64,000 nt of DNA from the NCBI GenBank assembly GCA_048268845.1, contig JBLWUQ010000005.1:152868-216867 (forward strand). Direction: 5' to 3'. Origin of the DNA: Muriiphilus sp048268845. Lineage in GTDB: Bacteria > Pseudomonadota > Alphaproteobacteria > Rhodobacterales > Rhodobacteraceae. Below the pieces are notes generated by a model that saw only the letters and a program-made list of their open reading frames with translations, was not told the DNA's origin and ran no database searches. Position 1 is the first letter of the stretch, and each line of letters opens with the position of its first letter. Positions 7,764 to 16,531 of the stretch are shown in pieces. The translations under genes and the position numbers were made by a program.

Positions 7764-9335
7764 CTATTTGGCAGTGATGCGCCCGTCGATATAGGGCGTG
7801 TAAGGCGTGCGCTCGGCCAGGTATTCGGCCAGCACATCGGCCAGATCGGGGCCGAAGTCATAGACGTTCGAGGCATCGACGAACATCTTGTAGCCGTCGC
7901 CGCCGTTGCGCACGAAGTTGTTGGACACCACACCGTATTCCGCCGCCGGGTCGATCGGCTTCCAGTCCATGCCGTCCGCGACCATCACGTCGGAAATCCG
8001 GCTGCCGACCTCGGCGGACACGTCGAAGGCGAACTTCAACCCGGCAACCTGCGGAAAGCGGCCCGCGACGTCCTCATACTGGCTGACGCCGTTCTCCAGC
8101 GCGTCGAGGACCGTCTGGCCCGAGACAAAGAAGGTCGACAGCGTGTTCTGGAACGGCAGCACCGTCAGAACCTCGCCCATCGTCACCTCGCCCGCGTCGA
8201 TCGAGGCGCGGATGCCGCCGCCGTTCTCCAGCGCGATCTGGATGCCCTGATCGGCCACCCGCGCCAGCATCGCGTCGGCGATCAGGTTGCCCATCTGGCA
8301 TTCCATCGCCCGGCACGACTCGCGCGCACCGTCGATCGCGGCGCTGGCCTCGGCCACCACCTCGTTGCGGATCTCGTCCAGCGGCACCGCCGCCTCGGTA
8401 ATGCGCGCCTTGGTGCCCTCGTCCTCGGCCACCGCCGCATCCATCGAAATCGGCTCGCCCACCGCCGCGACGATCACACCGGCGTCGTCGAAGGTGACAT
8501 TCAGCTCGCCCAGGAACTTGCCATAGGCATAGGCCTGCACGATGGCGGTATCACCGACCATCGTCGGATAGGGCCCGCGCGCGCCTTCGATGGTGTTGGA
8601 CAAGAGGCTGTTGTCATGGCCACCGACAATGACATCGACACCCGTGGTCTCGGCCGCGACGCGCTGATCGACGTTGTAGCCCGAATGGCTCAGCACGATG
8701 ATCTTGTTCACCCCCTCGGCGGTCAACAGGTCAACCTCGGCCTGCACCGCGCCGACCGGATCGGTGAAGATCACGTTGGGTCCGGGCGAGGACAATTCAT
8801 CGGTGTCGATCGGCGTCAGCCCGATCAGGCCCAGCCTCTCGCCGCCGCGCTCGATGATCACCGATTTCGCCAGCTTGTCCGCCAGCAACGGCTCGCCGGA
8901 ATAATCGGCGTTCGACATCAGCACCGGGAAATCCACCGCATCCATGAAGCCGCGCAGAACCTCGGGGCCATCGTCGAACTCGTGGTTGCCCACGGTCATC
9001 GCGTCATAGCCCATCTTGTTCATCATCTCGGCCGCCAGCGCGCCCTTGTAATAGGTGTAGAACAGCGTGCCCTGGAACTGGTCGCCGCCATCGACAAGGA
9101 TCCAGTTGTTCGACCGCGCCTTGGCCTCCTCGATCGCCGTCACCAGCCGGGCCGAACCGCCGAAGCACTCGCCGGCGGTGTTTTCTTCCGCCGAACAGGG
9201 CGAATCGTATTTCGAAATCGGCTCGAACCGGGCATGGAAATCGTTGGTGTGAAGGATGGTCAGCGTATAATCCGCCTGCGCCGTTCCAGCCGAAAGAGCA
9301 AGCGCCGCCACCGACGCGAGGAAACGATAGGTCAT
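7764..9335 (-). CDS. Periplasmic 5'-nucleotidase / UDP-sugar hydrolase family metallophosphatase
   Basis: A 523-residue exported enzyme expected to hydrolyse nucleoside 5'-phosphates and perhaps UDP-sugars for nucleoside and phosphate salvage. A signal peptide (FLASVAALALSAGTAQA) is followed by the N-terminal dinuclear-metal phosphoesterase domain with LHTNDFHARF, LVDGGDQFQG and VGNHEFDDG. The C-terminal substrate-binding domain contains NGGGIRASID and SNNFVRNGGDGY. Two Cys pairs in the mature protein fit a periplasmic location. The ATG at 9335, after an AGGGGG sequence, places the signal peptide at the N-terminus. An upstream alternative at 9356 would add only seven residues. Confidence 0.92.
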   Translation of the reverse strand: MTYRFLASVAALALSAGTAQADYTLTILHTNDFHARFEPISKYDSPCSAEENTAGECFGGSARLVTAIEEAKARSNNWILVDGGDQFQGTLFYTYYKGALAAEMMNKMGYDAMTVGNHEFDDGPEVLRGFMDAVDFPVLMSNADYSGEPLLADKLAKSVIIERGGERLGLIGLTPIDTDELSSPGPNVIFTDPVGAVQAEVDLLTAEGVNKIIVLSHSGYNVDQRVAAETTGVDVIVGGHDNSLLSNTIEGARGPYPTMVGDTAIVQAYAYGKFLGELNVTFDDAGVIVAAVGEPISMDAAVAEDEGTKARITEAAVPLDEIRNEVVAEASAAIDGARESCRAMECQMGNLIADAMLARVADQGIQIALENGGGIRASIDAGEVTMGEVLTVLPFQNTLSTFFVSGQTVLDALENGVSQYEDVAGRFPQVAGLKFAFDVSAEVGSRISDVMVADGMDWKPIDPAAEYGVVSNNFVRNGGDGYKMFVDASNVYDFGPDLADVLAEYLAERTPYTPYIDGRITAK

Positions 9336-9470
9336 GGGAACCCCCTGTTTGATCACTTGGTCCAGACTGCGGCGAGTCCATCCCTTCTGTCAAAGCCTCG
9401 TTTGCACCGGCGCCGCTCGGCGCGGTTTGCGCCACTTGACGGCATTGCCGCGCAGAGGCACATCAGGGCC

Positions 9471-9809
9471 ATGCTGATCTACAAGATCCTGCGCGCCGCC
9501 GAATGGCAGGCGTTCGACAGCGCCGGGCGCACCGACGGCGCGCCGGTCGATCTGGCCGATGGTTTCATCCATTTCTCGACCGCCGCTCAGGCGGTGGGCA
9601 CGGCAGCCAAACATTTCGCCGGCGAGGACGGTCTGATGCTGCTCGCGGTCAAGGCCGAGCCGCTGGGCGAGGCACTGAAATGGGAGGTCTCGCGCGGCGG
9701 CGCGCTCTTTCCCCACCTCTACCGGCCGCTCACCATGGAGGATGTCGCCTGGTCCGCCCCGCTGCCGCTTGGCCCCACAGCTCACGTCTTTCCCAAGGCG
9801 ATGACATGA
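9471..9809 (+). CDS. DUF952 family protein
   Basis: A 112-residue cytosolic protein of the DUF952 family, recognisable from the start LIYKILRAAEWQ, the central DGFIHFSTA and the C-terminal FPHLYRPLTMEDV. Members are small proteins of unknown biochemical function related in fold to ADP-ribosyl-handling proteins. The ATG at 9471 matches the family N-terminus. The gene overlaps pyrD by 4 bp (ATGA), so it is the first gene of a coupled DUF952-pyrD-arsC operon. That suggests a housekeeping rather than an accessory role. Confidence 0.88.
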   Translation: MLIYKILRAAEWQAFDSAGRTDGAPVDLADGFIHFSTAAQAVGTAAKHFAGEDGLMLLAVKAEPLGEALKWEVSRGGALFPHLYRPLTMEDVAWSAPLPLGPTAHVFPKAMT

Positions 9810-10870
9810 AGCTGATCGAAAAGGCCGGGCTGATCGCGCTGCACCGGATCGACCCGGAACGCGCCCACCGGCTTTCGCTGCTGGCGATGAAGGCGGGCAT
9901 GGTGCCGCTGCCCGGCCCGATCACCACCGACCGGCTGGCCACCACCGTCGCCGGGATGACCCTGACCAATCCGCTTGGCCTCGCCGCCGGTTATGACAAG
10001 GACGCCGAGGTTGTCGACGCGCTGACCCAGGCCGGTTTCGGCTTTGTCGAGGTCGGCGCCGTCACCCCCCTGCCGCAACCCGGCAACCCGCGCCCGCGCG
10101 TCTTTCGCCTGACCGAGGACCGCGCGGTGATCAACCGCTTCGGCTTCAACAATCAGGGGATGGAGGCCGCCGCCGCCCGCCTGCGCCGGCGCGACCAGAA
10201 CAGCCCGGTGCCGGTCGGCCTGAACCTCGGCGCCAACAAGGACAGCACCGACCGGGCCGGCGATTTCGTCCGGGTGCTGGAATGTTGCGGCCCGCTCATC
10301 GACTTCGCCACCGTCAACGTGTCCTCGCCCAACACCGAAAACCTGCGCGACCTGCAGGGTGCCGCCGCCCTGCGCGCCCTGCTCGACCGCGTGCTCGAGG
10401 CGCGCGAGGCGATGGACAAATACACGCCGGTCTTTCTCAAGATCGCCCCCGACCTCGAGGGCGACGAGATAGAGGCCATCGTCGAGGTCGCCCGCGCCGT
10501 CCGGCTCGACGGGATCATCGCCACCAACACCACGCTCGACCGGCAAGGCTTGAAAAGTCCAAACAAATCCGAAAAAGGCGGGTTGTCCGGCCCGCCATTG
10601 TTCGAAAAATCCACCCGCGTGCTCGCCCGCCTGTCCGCGCTGACCGCCGGAAACCTGCCCCTGATCGGCGTCGGCGGCATCGCCTCGGCCGCAGACGCCT
10701 ATGCGAAAATCCGGGCCGGAGCGTCGGCCGTGCAACTCTATTCCGCGCTGGTCTATGACGGGTTGAGCCTGGTCGAAAACATCCTCACCGGGCTCGACGC
10801 GCTGCTGGCCCGCGACGGGTTCGAGCACATCTCCGACGCCGTCGGCACCAAAAGAGGAGACTGGCTATGA
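9806..10870 (+). CDS. pyrD: Dihydroorotate dehydrogenase (quinone), class 2
   Basis: A 354-residue flavoprotein that oxidises dihydroorotate to orotate with membrane quinone as acceptor, the fourth step of UMP synthesis. Class 2 hallmarks are the N-terminal amphipathic extension (residues 1-40) before the barrel and LGLAAGYDKDAE. The catalytic-Ser segment is FATVNVSSPNTENLR, and the FMN-phosphate loops are GVGGIASAADAY and VQLYSALVYDG. It is translationally coupled to DUF952 upstream and to the ArsC-family gene downstream (ATGA overlaps on both sides). Confidence 0.96.
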   Translation: MKLIEKAGLIALHRIDPERAHRLSLLAMKAGMVPLPGPITTDRLATTVAGMTLTNPLGLAAGYDKDAEVVDALTQAGFGFVEVGAVTPLPQPGNPRPRVFRLTEDRAVINRFGFNNQGMEAAAARLRRRDQNSPVPVGLNLGANKDSTDRAGDFVRVLECCGPLIDFATVNVSSPNTENLRDLQGAAALRALLDRVLEAREAMDKYTPVFLKIAPDLEGDEIEAIVEVARAVRLDGIIATNTTLDRQGLKSPNKSEKGGLSGPPLFEKSTRVLARLSALTAGNLPLIGVGGIASAADAYAKIRAGASAVQLYSALVYDGLSLVENILTGLDALLARDGFEHISDAVGTKRGDWL

Positions 10871-11214
10871 CCGAACTCACCATCTGGCACAACCCGCGCT
10901 GCACCAAAAGCCGCCAGACACTCGCGCTGCTTGAAGAACGCGGCCTTACCCCGAAGGTGCGCGCCTATCTCGACGACGCGCCGACCGAGGCCGAGATCCG
11001 CGCCGCCCTCAAGGCGCTGAACCTCACCCCCATCGAATTGATCCGCACCAAGGAAGCCGAGTTCGCAGCACTGGGCCTCAGCCGCGACAGCGACGACGCC
11101 AGCCTGATCCGCGCCATGGCGACCACGCCGAAACTGATCGAACGCCCGGTGGTCTTCGCCAACGGCAAGGCCCGCATCGGCCGCCCGCCCGAACAGGTGC
11201 TCGACATTCTCTAG
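10867..11214 (+). CDS. arsC: Arsenate reductase (glutaredoxin-type) family protein
   Basis: A 115-residue ArsC/Spx-family protein with the N-terminal redox site HNPRCTKSRQTL (Cys12), IRTKEAEF, and the conserved LIERPVVF. ArsC of this type reduces arsenate to arsenite with glutathione and glutaredoxin. Full-length enteric ArsC is about 140 residues; this is the shorter form common in alphaproteobacteria. No arsB, acr3 or arsR lies nearby, so it is not part of an arsenic operon. A role as a general thiol reductase remains possible. It is the third gene of the DUF952-pyrD operon. Confidence 0.85.
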   Translation: MTELTIWHNPRCTKSRQTLALLEERGLTPKVRAYLDDAPTEAEIRAALKALNLTPIELIRTKEAEFAALGLSRDSDDASLIRAMATTPKLIERPVVFANGKARIGRPPEQVLDIL

Positions 11215-11225
11215 GCCCCTGCTGC

Positions 11226-11274
11226 TTCATCTTGGCGGCAAATACTCACACCCGAGGGGCCGTCCGCAGGACGG
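11226..11274 (+). repeat. Dispersed intergenic repeat with hairpin, copy 2
   Basis: The core TTCATCTTGG...CAAATACTC spans 11226-11247 and starts 12 bp after the arsC stop. A CCGTCC-GCA-GGACGG hairpin follows at 11260-11274. It lies between the convergent arsC and MATE genes, a position where a transcription end would be expected. Confidence 0.7.
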
Positions 11275-11317
11275 AACCGAGACAATCTGCGCGCCGAAGG
11301 CGCACCTTCGGGCAATG

Positions 11318-12661
11318 TCACCCATCCGCCGCCGCCTCGAGCGCCGGATAGCGCAGGCCCAGCGTGATCCCGCGCGCGGCGTAGGCAATCAGCAGCGCCG
11401 CCCAGAGCCCGTGATTGCCGAAGGTCGGCACCAGCAAAAACAGCGCCGCGACATAGACCAGCGCCGAGACCAGCATCATGTTGCGCATGTCGGCGGTGCG
11501 CGTGGCACCGATGAAGATGCCGTCGAGCATCCACGGCGCCCAGCCGATCAGCGGCACCAGCACCATCCACGGCAGGTAGACGCGGGCCTCGACGCGGACC
11601 TCGGGCGCGGTGGTCATCACGTCGATGATCCAGCCGCCGCCGATCAGGAAGATCAGCACCATCACCCCGACCGTGATGCCGCCCCAGATGCTGGTGACGA
11701 TGGCGGCCCGGCGCAGCGCCGCGCGGTTTCGCGCGCCCATCGCCTGACCGATCAGCGCTTCGGCGCCAAAGGCAAAACCGTCCATCGCATAGGCGGTGAT
11801 GTGCAGGAATTGCAGCAGCACCTGGTTTGCCGCCAGCGTCACGTCACCGAACCCGGCGCCAAGGAACATCAGGGCGACGACCATCGCCTCGAGCAGCAAG
11901 GAGCGGATCATGATGTCGGAGTTGACCCGCATCATGCGGATCAGCTGCACCCGGTCGAACACCCGCGCCCAGTCGCGCCAGGCCGGCACCCGAAAGGCAG
12001 CGCGGCAGAACCACAGGCCCAACGCAAAGCCCGACCACTCGGCGATGACCGTGGCGATGGCGACGCCCTCGACGCCCCAGCCCAGCCCCAGCACGAACAG
12101 GAAATCGAGCCCGATATTGGCGCCGTTCATCAGCAGTTGCACCACCAGGATCGCCCGCGTGCGCTCCTGCGCCAGCAGCCAGCCCATGATGCCGTAGAGC
12201 GAGATCATCGCAGGCGCCGAGAACACCCGGATCGACATGTAGGAATGGGCCATGGCCTCGACCTCGGGGGTCGCGGGCGAGACCTTGAAGGCACCCCAGA
12301 AGATCGGCCCCTGAAACAGGATCAGCGATGCTCCGATCACCAACCCGATCATCAACACCCGCGTCAGAAGGGCTGCAACCTCGCCCTCGCGCCCGGCCCC
12401 CCTCGCCTGCGCGGTCAGCCCGGCGGTGCCCATCCTGAGAAAGTTGAAGACCCAGTATATCGCCGTCAGGACGATCGCGCCGATCCCGACCGCGCCGATC
12501 GGTGCCGCCTCGCCCAGTTGCCCGATCACGCCGGTATCGACCGCACCGAGGATCGGCACCGTGATATTGGCCAGCACCACCGGAACCGCGATGTTCAGGA
12601 CACGCCGGTGGGTGATCGCCGCGGGCGCCAGCCCCGGCGTGGTTTCAGGCAGGGACGACAT
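11318..12661 (-). CDS. MATE family efflux transporter (DinF-like)
   Basis: A 447-residue integral membrane protein with about twelve hydrophobic helices arranged as two MatE repeats. The first repeat opens with VLNIAVPVVLANITVPILGAVD, and the second repeat follows a central loop near residue 225. MATE proteins export cationic drugs or metabolites using Na+ or H+ gradients; the DinF subgroup is poorly characterised. The start at 12661 is 2 bp from the stop of the upstream thioesterase gene, so it is co-transcribed with two PaaI-type thioesterases. Confidence 0.9.
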   Translation of the reverse strand: MSSLPETTPGLAPAAITHRRVLNIAVPVVLANITVPILGAVDTGVIGQLGEAAPIGAVGIGAIVLTAIYWVFNFLRMGTAGLTAQARGAGREGEVAALLTRVLMIGLVIGASLILFQGPIFWGAFKVSPATPEVEAMAHSYMSIRVFSAPAMISLYGIMGWLLAQERTRAILVVQLLMNGANIGLDFLFVLGLGWGVEGVAIATVIAEWSGFALGLWFCRAAFRVPAWRDWARVFDRVQLIRMMRVNSDIMIRSLLLEAMVVALMFLGAGFGDVTLAANQVLLQFLHITAYAMDGFAFGAEALIGQAMGARNRAALRRAAIVTSIWGGITVGVMVLIFLIGGGWIIDVMTTAPEVRVEARVYLPWMVLVPLIGWAPWMLDGIFIGATRTADMRNMMLVSALVYVAALFLLVPTFGNHGLWAALLIAYAARGITLGLRYPALEAAADG

Positions 12662-12663
12662 CC

Positions 12664-13167
12664 TCAGCGGCCACGCGCCGGCATAAGGAAATGCCCGGTC
12701 GCCTGGGCGAACAGCCGGCTGCGGTTGTCCTGCCAGGCCTCGACATGGACGCTGGCATAGCGCCGGCCCGAGCGGTTCACCGTCGCGCGGGCATAGGCGT
12801 CACGCGGCAGGCCCGAGCGCAGGTAATCCACCGTGAAATCAATCGTCTTGGGCAGGCGCGGCGGGTTCTCGGGGGTCAGGCTCTCGGGCGCGATGGTGCC
12901 GTCCTCGATCTCGGCCCAAATCATCGACCAGCCCAGTTCGATCACCGCCGCAACCTCAAGAAACGCCGCCGTCACGCCGCCGTGGATCGCGGGCAGGAGC
13001 GGGTTGCCGATCAGCTTGTCGGAGAACGGCAGCACCGCCGTCAACTCGTCGCCGCGCCGGTCGAACTCGATTCCGAGAAACCCGGCATAGGGCACGCCGC
13101 CGACCAGCGCGCGCAGCGCCGCGTCGCGCCGCTCCTTGATGACCTGGACGGGTTCGGGCCGCCTCAC
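12664..13167 (-). CDS. PaaI-type hotdog-fold thioesterase (copy 1)
   Basis: A 167-residue hotdog-fold protein with the helix-cap segment AIHGGVTAAFLEVAA, in which the HGG and following Glu are the family's active-site neighbourhood, and a late strand TIDFTVDYLRSGLPRD. PaaI-type enzymes hydrolyse acyl-CoA or aryl-CoA thioesters to prevent CoA sequestration. It overlaps the next thioesterase gene by 4 bp (ATGA at 13164-13167), so the two may form a heteromeric or paired enzyme. Substrate is not predictable. Confidence 0.85.
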   Translation of the reverse strand: MRRPEPVQVIKERRDAALRALVGGVPYAGFLGIEFDRRGDELTAVLPFSDKLIGNPLLPAIHGGVTAAFLEVAAVIELGWSMIWAEIEDGTIAPESLTPENPPRLPKTIDFTVDYLRSGLPRDAYARATVNRSGRRYASVHVEAWQDNRSRLFAQATGHFLMPARGR

Positions 13168-13628
13168 GATGCCGCCTCCGAGGACTTGCGTCCGGAATCC
13201 GGCGCGACGGTGAAGGCCCCCGAAGCGGTTGCCACCGGGTTCTCGCGGTCGTCGTCGAAGGCCACGGCGCGCACGAAGGCGACCGAGCGGGTGATGTGAT
13301 AGCAGGTGGCGCGCGCGCCGATGCGCTGGCCGGGGGTGGCCGGGCGCATGTAGTCGATCCTGAGATCGAGCGTCGCGGTCATCGCCGGCGCGTCCTCGTG
13401 GCTCATCACCGCCGCCCCGCCGCAGGTGTCCATCAGCGCCGAGACGACGCCGCCATGCAACACCCCCGAGCGCGGATCGCCGATGAAGCGCGTGTCATAG
13501 GGCATCGAGATTTCCGCAACCCCCGGCCCGATCTCGTCGAGCCGCATGTTCAGCGCCATCGAGTGCGGGATCGCCTCGATGAACTTGCGGGCAATCTCGG
13601 TGTTCGGGTCGGCGTCTCGGCGTTTCAC
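13164..13628 (-). CDS. PaaI-type hotdog-fold thioesterase (copy 2)
   Basis: A 154-residue hotdog-fold protein with VLHGGVVSALMDTCGG, the HGG followed by Asp as in PaaI/YdiI enzymes, and ATLDLRIDYMRPATPGQRI. It is the first gene of a three-gene minus-strand operon (thioesterase, thioesterase, MATE) and is coupled to the second by a 4-bp overlap. It is divergent from the MerR gene at 13764, and the acyl-CoA oxidation block begins on the other side. A role in clearing CoA esters is therefore plausible but inferred. Confidence 0.85.
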   Translation of the reverse strand: MKRRDADPNTEIARKFIEAIPHSMALNMRLDEIGPGVAEISMPYDTRFIGDPRSGVLHGGVVSALMDTCGGAAVMSHEDAPAMTATLDLRIDYMRPATPGQRIGARATCYHITRSVAFVRAVAFDDDRENPVATASGAFTVAPDSGRKSSEAAS

Positions 13629-13763
13629 ATTCCGCTCCTGTCAGGGGTCGTGCGTATATTCGTGCTTGACCTGCCGGGGGCAAGGCCAATCTTGGCACGG
13701 GCGGACCGCGCCACCGGGCGATAGCGTCTTTACCTCGCCCACCGAACAGGCGATCTTTGCGCC

Positions 13764-14135
13764 ATGAAAAGCGATACCCGCCTGTCATTCAAGGAGATGT
13801 GCGCGACATTCGACGTGACGCCGCGCACGTTGCGCTATTACGAATACATCGAATTGCTTGACCCCGAGCGCGACGGGCGCACCCGCTGGTATACCCCGCG
13901 CGAAGTGGCGCGGATGAAGCTGATCCTGCGCGGCCGCCGCTTCGGCTTTTCGCTCGAGGAAGTGCGCCAGTGGCTCCTGATCTATGACGAGCAGGGCACC
14001 GAGGCGCAGATGCGCGCCTGGGTCGAGATGGCAGACCGCCAGCTTGTCACCCTCGCCCGACAGATCGAGGACATGACTGCGGCCCGCGCCGACCTGCAAA
14101 AGCTGCGCGACGATGCCGCGAAAACCCTGACCTAG
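13764..14135 (+). CDS. MerR family transcriptional regulator (first of tandem pair)
   Basis: A 123-residue regulator with an N-terminal winged helix-turn-helix (FKEMCATFDVTPRTLRYYEY) and a C-terminal coiled-coil dimerisation helix rich in Gln, Glu and Leu. No Cys-based metal or redox site is visible. The TLRYYE and RFGFSLEEV segments match the MerR subgroup found beside acyl-CoA metabolism genes. A second MerR gene follows 150 bp downstream and the acyl-CoA dehydrogenase after it, so a role in controlling beta-oxidation is likely. Confidence 0.88.
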   Translation: MKSDTRLSFKEMCATFDVTPRTLRYYEYIELLDPERDGRTRWYTPREVARMKLILRGRRFGFSLEEVRQWLLIYDEQGTEAQMRAWVEMADRQLVTLARQIEDMTAARADLQKLRDDAAKTLT

Positions 14136-14196
14136 CCGCGGCCAGAGGCTTCACATCCGCGCGAGACGCTGCGTCGCGCGGCGCCGCACCCCTTGC

Positions 14197-14230
14197 TTGA
14201 CGTTGACGTAAAGTGCATCTTGTGCATTAT
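14197..14230 (+). promoter_or_regulatory. Promoter with ACGT-type palindromic operator upstream of second MerR gene
   Basis: An imperfect palindrome TTGACGTTGACGTAAA (14197-14212) of the form TTnACGTnnACGTnAA overlaps a -35 element TTGACG (14203-14208). The -10 candidate CATTAT (14225-14230) lies at 16-bp spacing. The palindrome resembles the boxes I recall for LiuR-type MerR regulators of acyl-CoA catabolism. The overlap with the -35 element fits autoregulation by the gene that starts at 14286. Confidence 0.6.
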
Positions 14231-14285
14231 CGCGCCTGGCCGCCCGCTGCGGGCCGGCCCTGCCACATTACGGAACAGGGACATC

Positions 14286-14699
14286 ATGACCGAGGAAATC
14301 ATGACCGACGACACCATGACCATCCGCGCCATGTGCGACACCTTCGGTGTCACCGCGCGGACCTTGCGCTTTTACGAATCGAAAGAGCTTCTGTCGCCGA
14401 TCCGCGACGGTCAGAAACGGCTGTTCACCCGGCGCGACCGGGCGCGGCTCAAGCTGATCCTGCGCGGCAAGCGCTTCGGCTTCCCGCTCGAGGAGCTTCG
14501 CCAGTTGCTCGACCTCTACGATGTCGGCGACCAGCAACTGACCCAGTATCGCGAGACGATGGAACGCGCCCGCGCGCATCTGGCGACGCTCAAGAAACAG
14601 CGCGAGGAGCTTGACGAGGCGATCACCGACCTCTCGGCGCAGATCGAATGGGGCGGCAGGATGATCGCCTCGATGGAACAGGAAGAAGCGGCCCAGTAG
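14286..14699 (+). CDS. MerR family transcriptional regulator (second of tandem pair)
   Basis: A 137-residue MerR regulator with winged HTH (IRAMCDTFGVTARTLRFYES) and a long C-terminal coiled coil (ATLKKQREELDEAITDLSAQ). It is clearly paralogous to the MerR protein 150 bp upstream; both share LKLILRGKRFGF-type sequence. The ATG at 14286 is preferred to upstream in-frame alternatives because those would start inside the promoter palindrome. It is followed 34 bp later by the acyl-CoA dehydrogenase gene. Control of the downstream beta-oxidation genes is inferred from position. Confidence 0.88.
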   Translation: MTEEIMTDDTMTIRAMCDTFGVTARTLRFYESKELLSPIRDGQKRLFTRRDRARLKLILRGKRFGFPLEELRQLLDLYDVGDQQLTQYRETMERARAHLATLKKQREELDEAITDLSAQIEWGGRMIASMEQEEAAQ

Positions 14700-14733
14700 G
14701 CCGCGCGACGACCGATCAGGAGATCCGCACCCG

Positions 14734-16512
14734 ATGCCGAGCTACACCCCCCCGACCCGCGACATGGCCTTCCTGCTGCACGACCTGATGCAGGTCGAGC
14801 AGAGCGACATTCCGGGCTATGCCGAGCTTGACGCCGCCTTCACCACGGCGGTGCTGGGCGAGGCCGGCAAGCTCGCCGCCGAAGTGCTGCAACCGCTGAA
14901 CGCGGTGGGCGACCACGAGGGCTGCACGCTCGAGAACGGCGTGGTGCGCACGCCGACCGGCTTCAAGGCGGCGTTCGACCAGTTGCGCGAGGGCGGCTGG
15001 ACCGGGCTCGACTGCGACCCCGAGTTTGGCGGTCAGGGCATGCCGCACCTGTTGGGCAGCGCGACCGGCGAGATGTTCGTCGCCGCCAACATGGCCTTCA
15101 ACATGTATCAGGGCCTGACCCACGGCGCCTATTCCGCGATCTTCGCCCATGGCAGCGACGCGCAGAAGGCGAAATGGCTGCCCAAACTCGTGTCCTGCGA
15201 ATGGACCGGCACGATGAACCTGACCGAGCCGCATAGCGGCACCGACCTGGGCCTGATGCGCACCAGGGCCGAACCGCAGGACGATGGCAGTTACCGGATC
15301 ACCGGCACCAAGATCTTCATCTCGGCGGGCGATCACGACATGGCCGAGAACATCGTCCACCTCGTGCTGGCGAAGATCCCCGGCGGACCCGAGGGCGTGA
15401 AGGGCATTTCGCTGTTCATCGTGCCCAAGATCATGGTGGACGACGATGGCGCGCTTGGCGAACGCAACGCGGTCACCGTCGGCGCGCTGGAAAGGAAGAT
15501 GGGCATCCACGGCAACGCCACCTGCGTGATGAACTACGACGGCGCCACCGGCTACCTGCTGGGCGAGGAACACAAGGGCATGCGGGCGATGTTCACGATG
15601 ATGAACGAGGCCCGGCTTGGCGTCGGCGTGCAGGGGCTGGGCATCGCCGAGGTCGCCTACCAGAACGCGGTGGCCTATGCCCGCGAACGGCTCCAGGGCC
15701 GCGCCGCGACCGGGGCGGAAAACCCCGATGGCCCGGCCGATCCGCTGATCGTGCACCCCGACATCCGCCGCAGCCTGATGCGCCAGAAAAGCTTTGTCGA
15801 AGGCGCGCGCGCGCTGACCTTCTGGGCGGCGCAACTGATCGACCGGGCGCAACGCATGGGCGACGACGACGCCGAGGGCATGGTGTCGCTCTTGATCCCG
15901 GTCATCAAGGGCGTGCAGACCGACCGCGGTTTCGACGTGACGGTCGAGGCGCAACAGGTGTTCGGCGGCCACGGCTATATCGAGGACAACGGCATGAGCC
16001 AGTTCGCCCGCGACGCACGGATCGCGATGATCTACGAGGGGGCGAACGGCATCCAGGCGCTCGACCTCGTGGGGCGCAAGCTGGCGCAGGACGGCGGCAA
16101 GCACGTGATGGCGTTTTTCGACTTGGTCAAGGATTTCATCAAGGACAACGAGGGCAACGAAGACCTCAAGGCCGATTTCCTCGACCCGCTTAAGGCGGCG
16201 TCGAAGGACCTTCAGGCGGCGGCGATGTATTTCATGCAGGTCGCTGCCAAACGCCCCAACGATGCGCTTGCCGGGGCCTATGACTTCATGCACCTGTTCG
16301 GCCATGTGGCGATCGGGCTGATGTGGGCCAGGATGGCGAAGGCGTCGATGGACAGGCTCGCCGCCGGCGCCGATGACGCGGCGTTCTACGAGACCAAGAT
16401 CGCCACCGGGCGCTATTACATGGCCCGCGAAGTGCCGGCGACCGCCATGCTGCGCGCGCGGATCGAAAGCGGCGCCGAGACGGTCATGGCGCTCGACGCG
16501 GACCAGTTCTGA
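14734..16512 (+). CDS. Acyl-CoA dehydrogenase with extended C-terminal domain
   Basis: A 592-residue FAD enzyme that oxidises an acyl-CoA to the 2-enoyl-CoA. It has the N-terminal, middle (TGTMNLTEPHSGTDLG, near residue 160) and C-terminal acyl-CoA dehydrogenase domains. The catalytic Glu lies in MIYEGANGIQALDLVGRK (near 435-450). A further roughly 120-residue C-terminal domain is typical of the long FadE-like and DmdC (methylmercaptopropionyl-CoA dehydrogenase) group. I cannot separate straight-chain fatty acyl-CoA from DMSP-derived substrates by eye. The surrounding thiolase and FadJ-like genes favour general fatty acid oxidation. Confidence 0.92.
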   Translation: MPSYTPPTRDMAFLLHDLMQVEQSDIPGYAELDAAFTTAVLGEAGKLAAEVLQPLNAVGDHEGCTLENGVVRTPTGFKAAFDQLREGGWTGLDCDPEFGGQGMPHLLGSATGEMFVAANMAFNMYQGLTHGAYSAIFAHGSDAQKAKWLPKLVSCEWTGTMNLTEPHSGTDLGLMRTRAEPQDDGSYRITGTKIFISAGDHDMAENIVHLVLAKIPGGPEGVKGISLFIVPKIMVDDDGALGERNAVTVGALERKMGIHGNATCVMNYDGATGYLLGEEHKGMRAMFTMMNEARLGVGVQGLGIAEVAYQNAVAYARERLQGRAATGAENPDGPADPLIVHPDIRRSLMRQKSFVEGARALTFWAAQLIDRAQRMGDDDAEGMVSLLIPVIKGVQTDRGFDVTVEAQQVFGGHGYIEDNGMSQFARDARIAMIYEGANGIQALDLVGRKLAQDGGKHVMAFFDLVKDFIKDNEGNEDLKADFLDPLKAASKDLQAAAMYFMQVAAKRPNDALAGAYDFMHLFGHVAIGLMWARMAKASMDRLAAGADDAAFYETKIATGRYYMAREVPATAMLRARIESGAETVMALDADQF

Positions 16513-16531
16513 GCGACCTAGGAGGGAACCG

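Noticed and set aside
7692..9470. Very long plus-strand open frame running through the 5'-nucleotidase into the DUF952 gene
   Set aside because: It is the antisense shadow of the nucleotidase; only its last 112 residues (from 9471) form a recognisable protein, so the start was placed there.
10867..11214. An arsenic resistance operon around arsC
   Set aside because: No arsenite pump, ArsR or ArsH gene nearby; the gene is coupled to pyrD.
13665..13684. CTTGACC-N5/6-GGGCAAG inverted repeat upstream of the first MerR gene as a regulator site
   Set aside because: The arms are imperfect and no acceptable -10 follows at a suitable distance, so it was not listed as a promoter.
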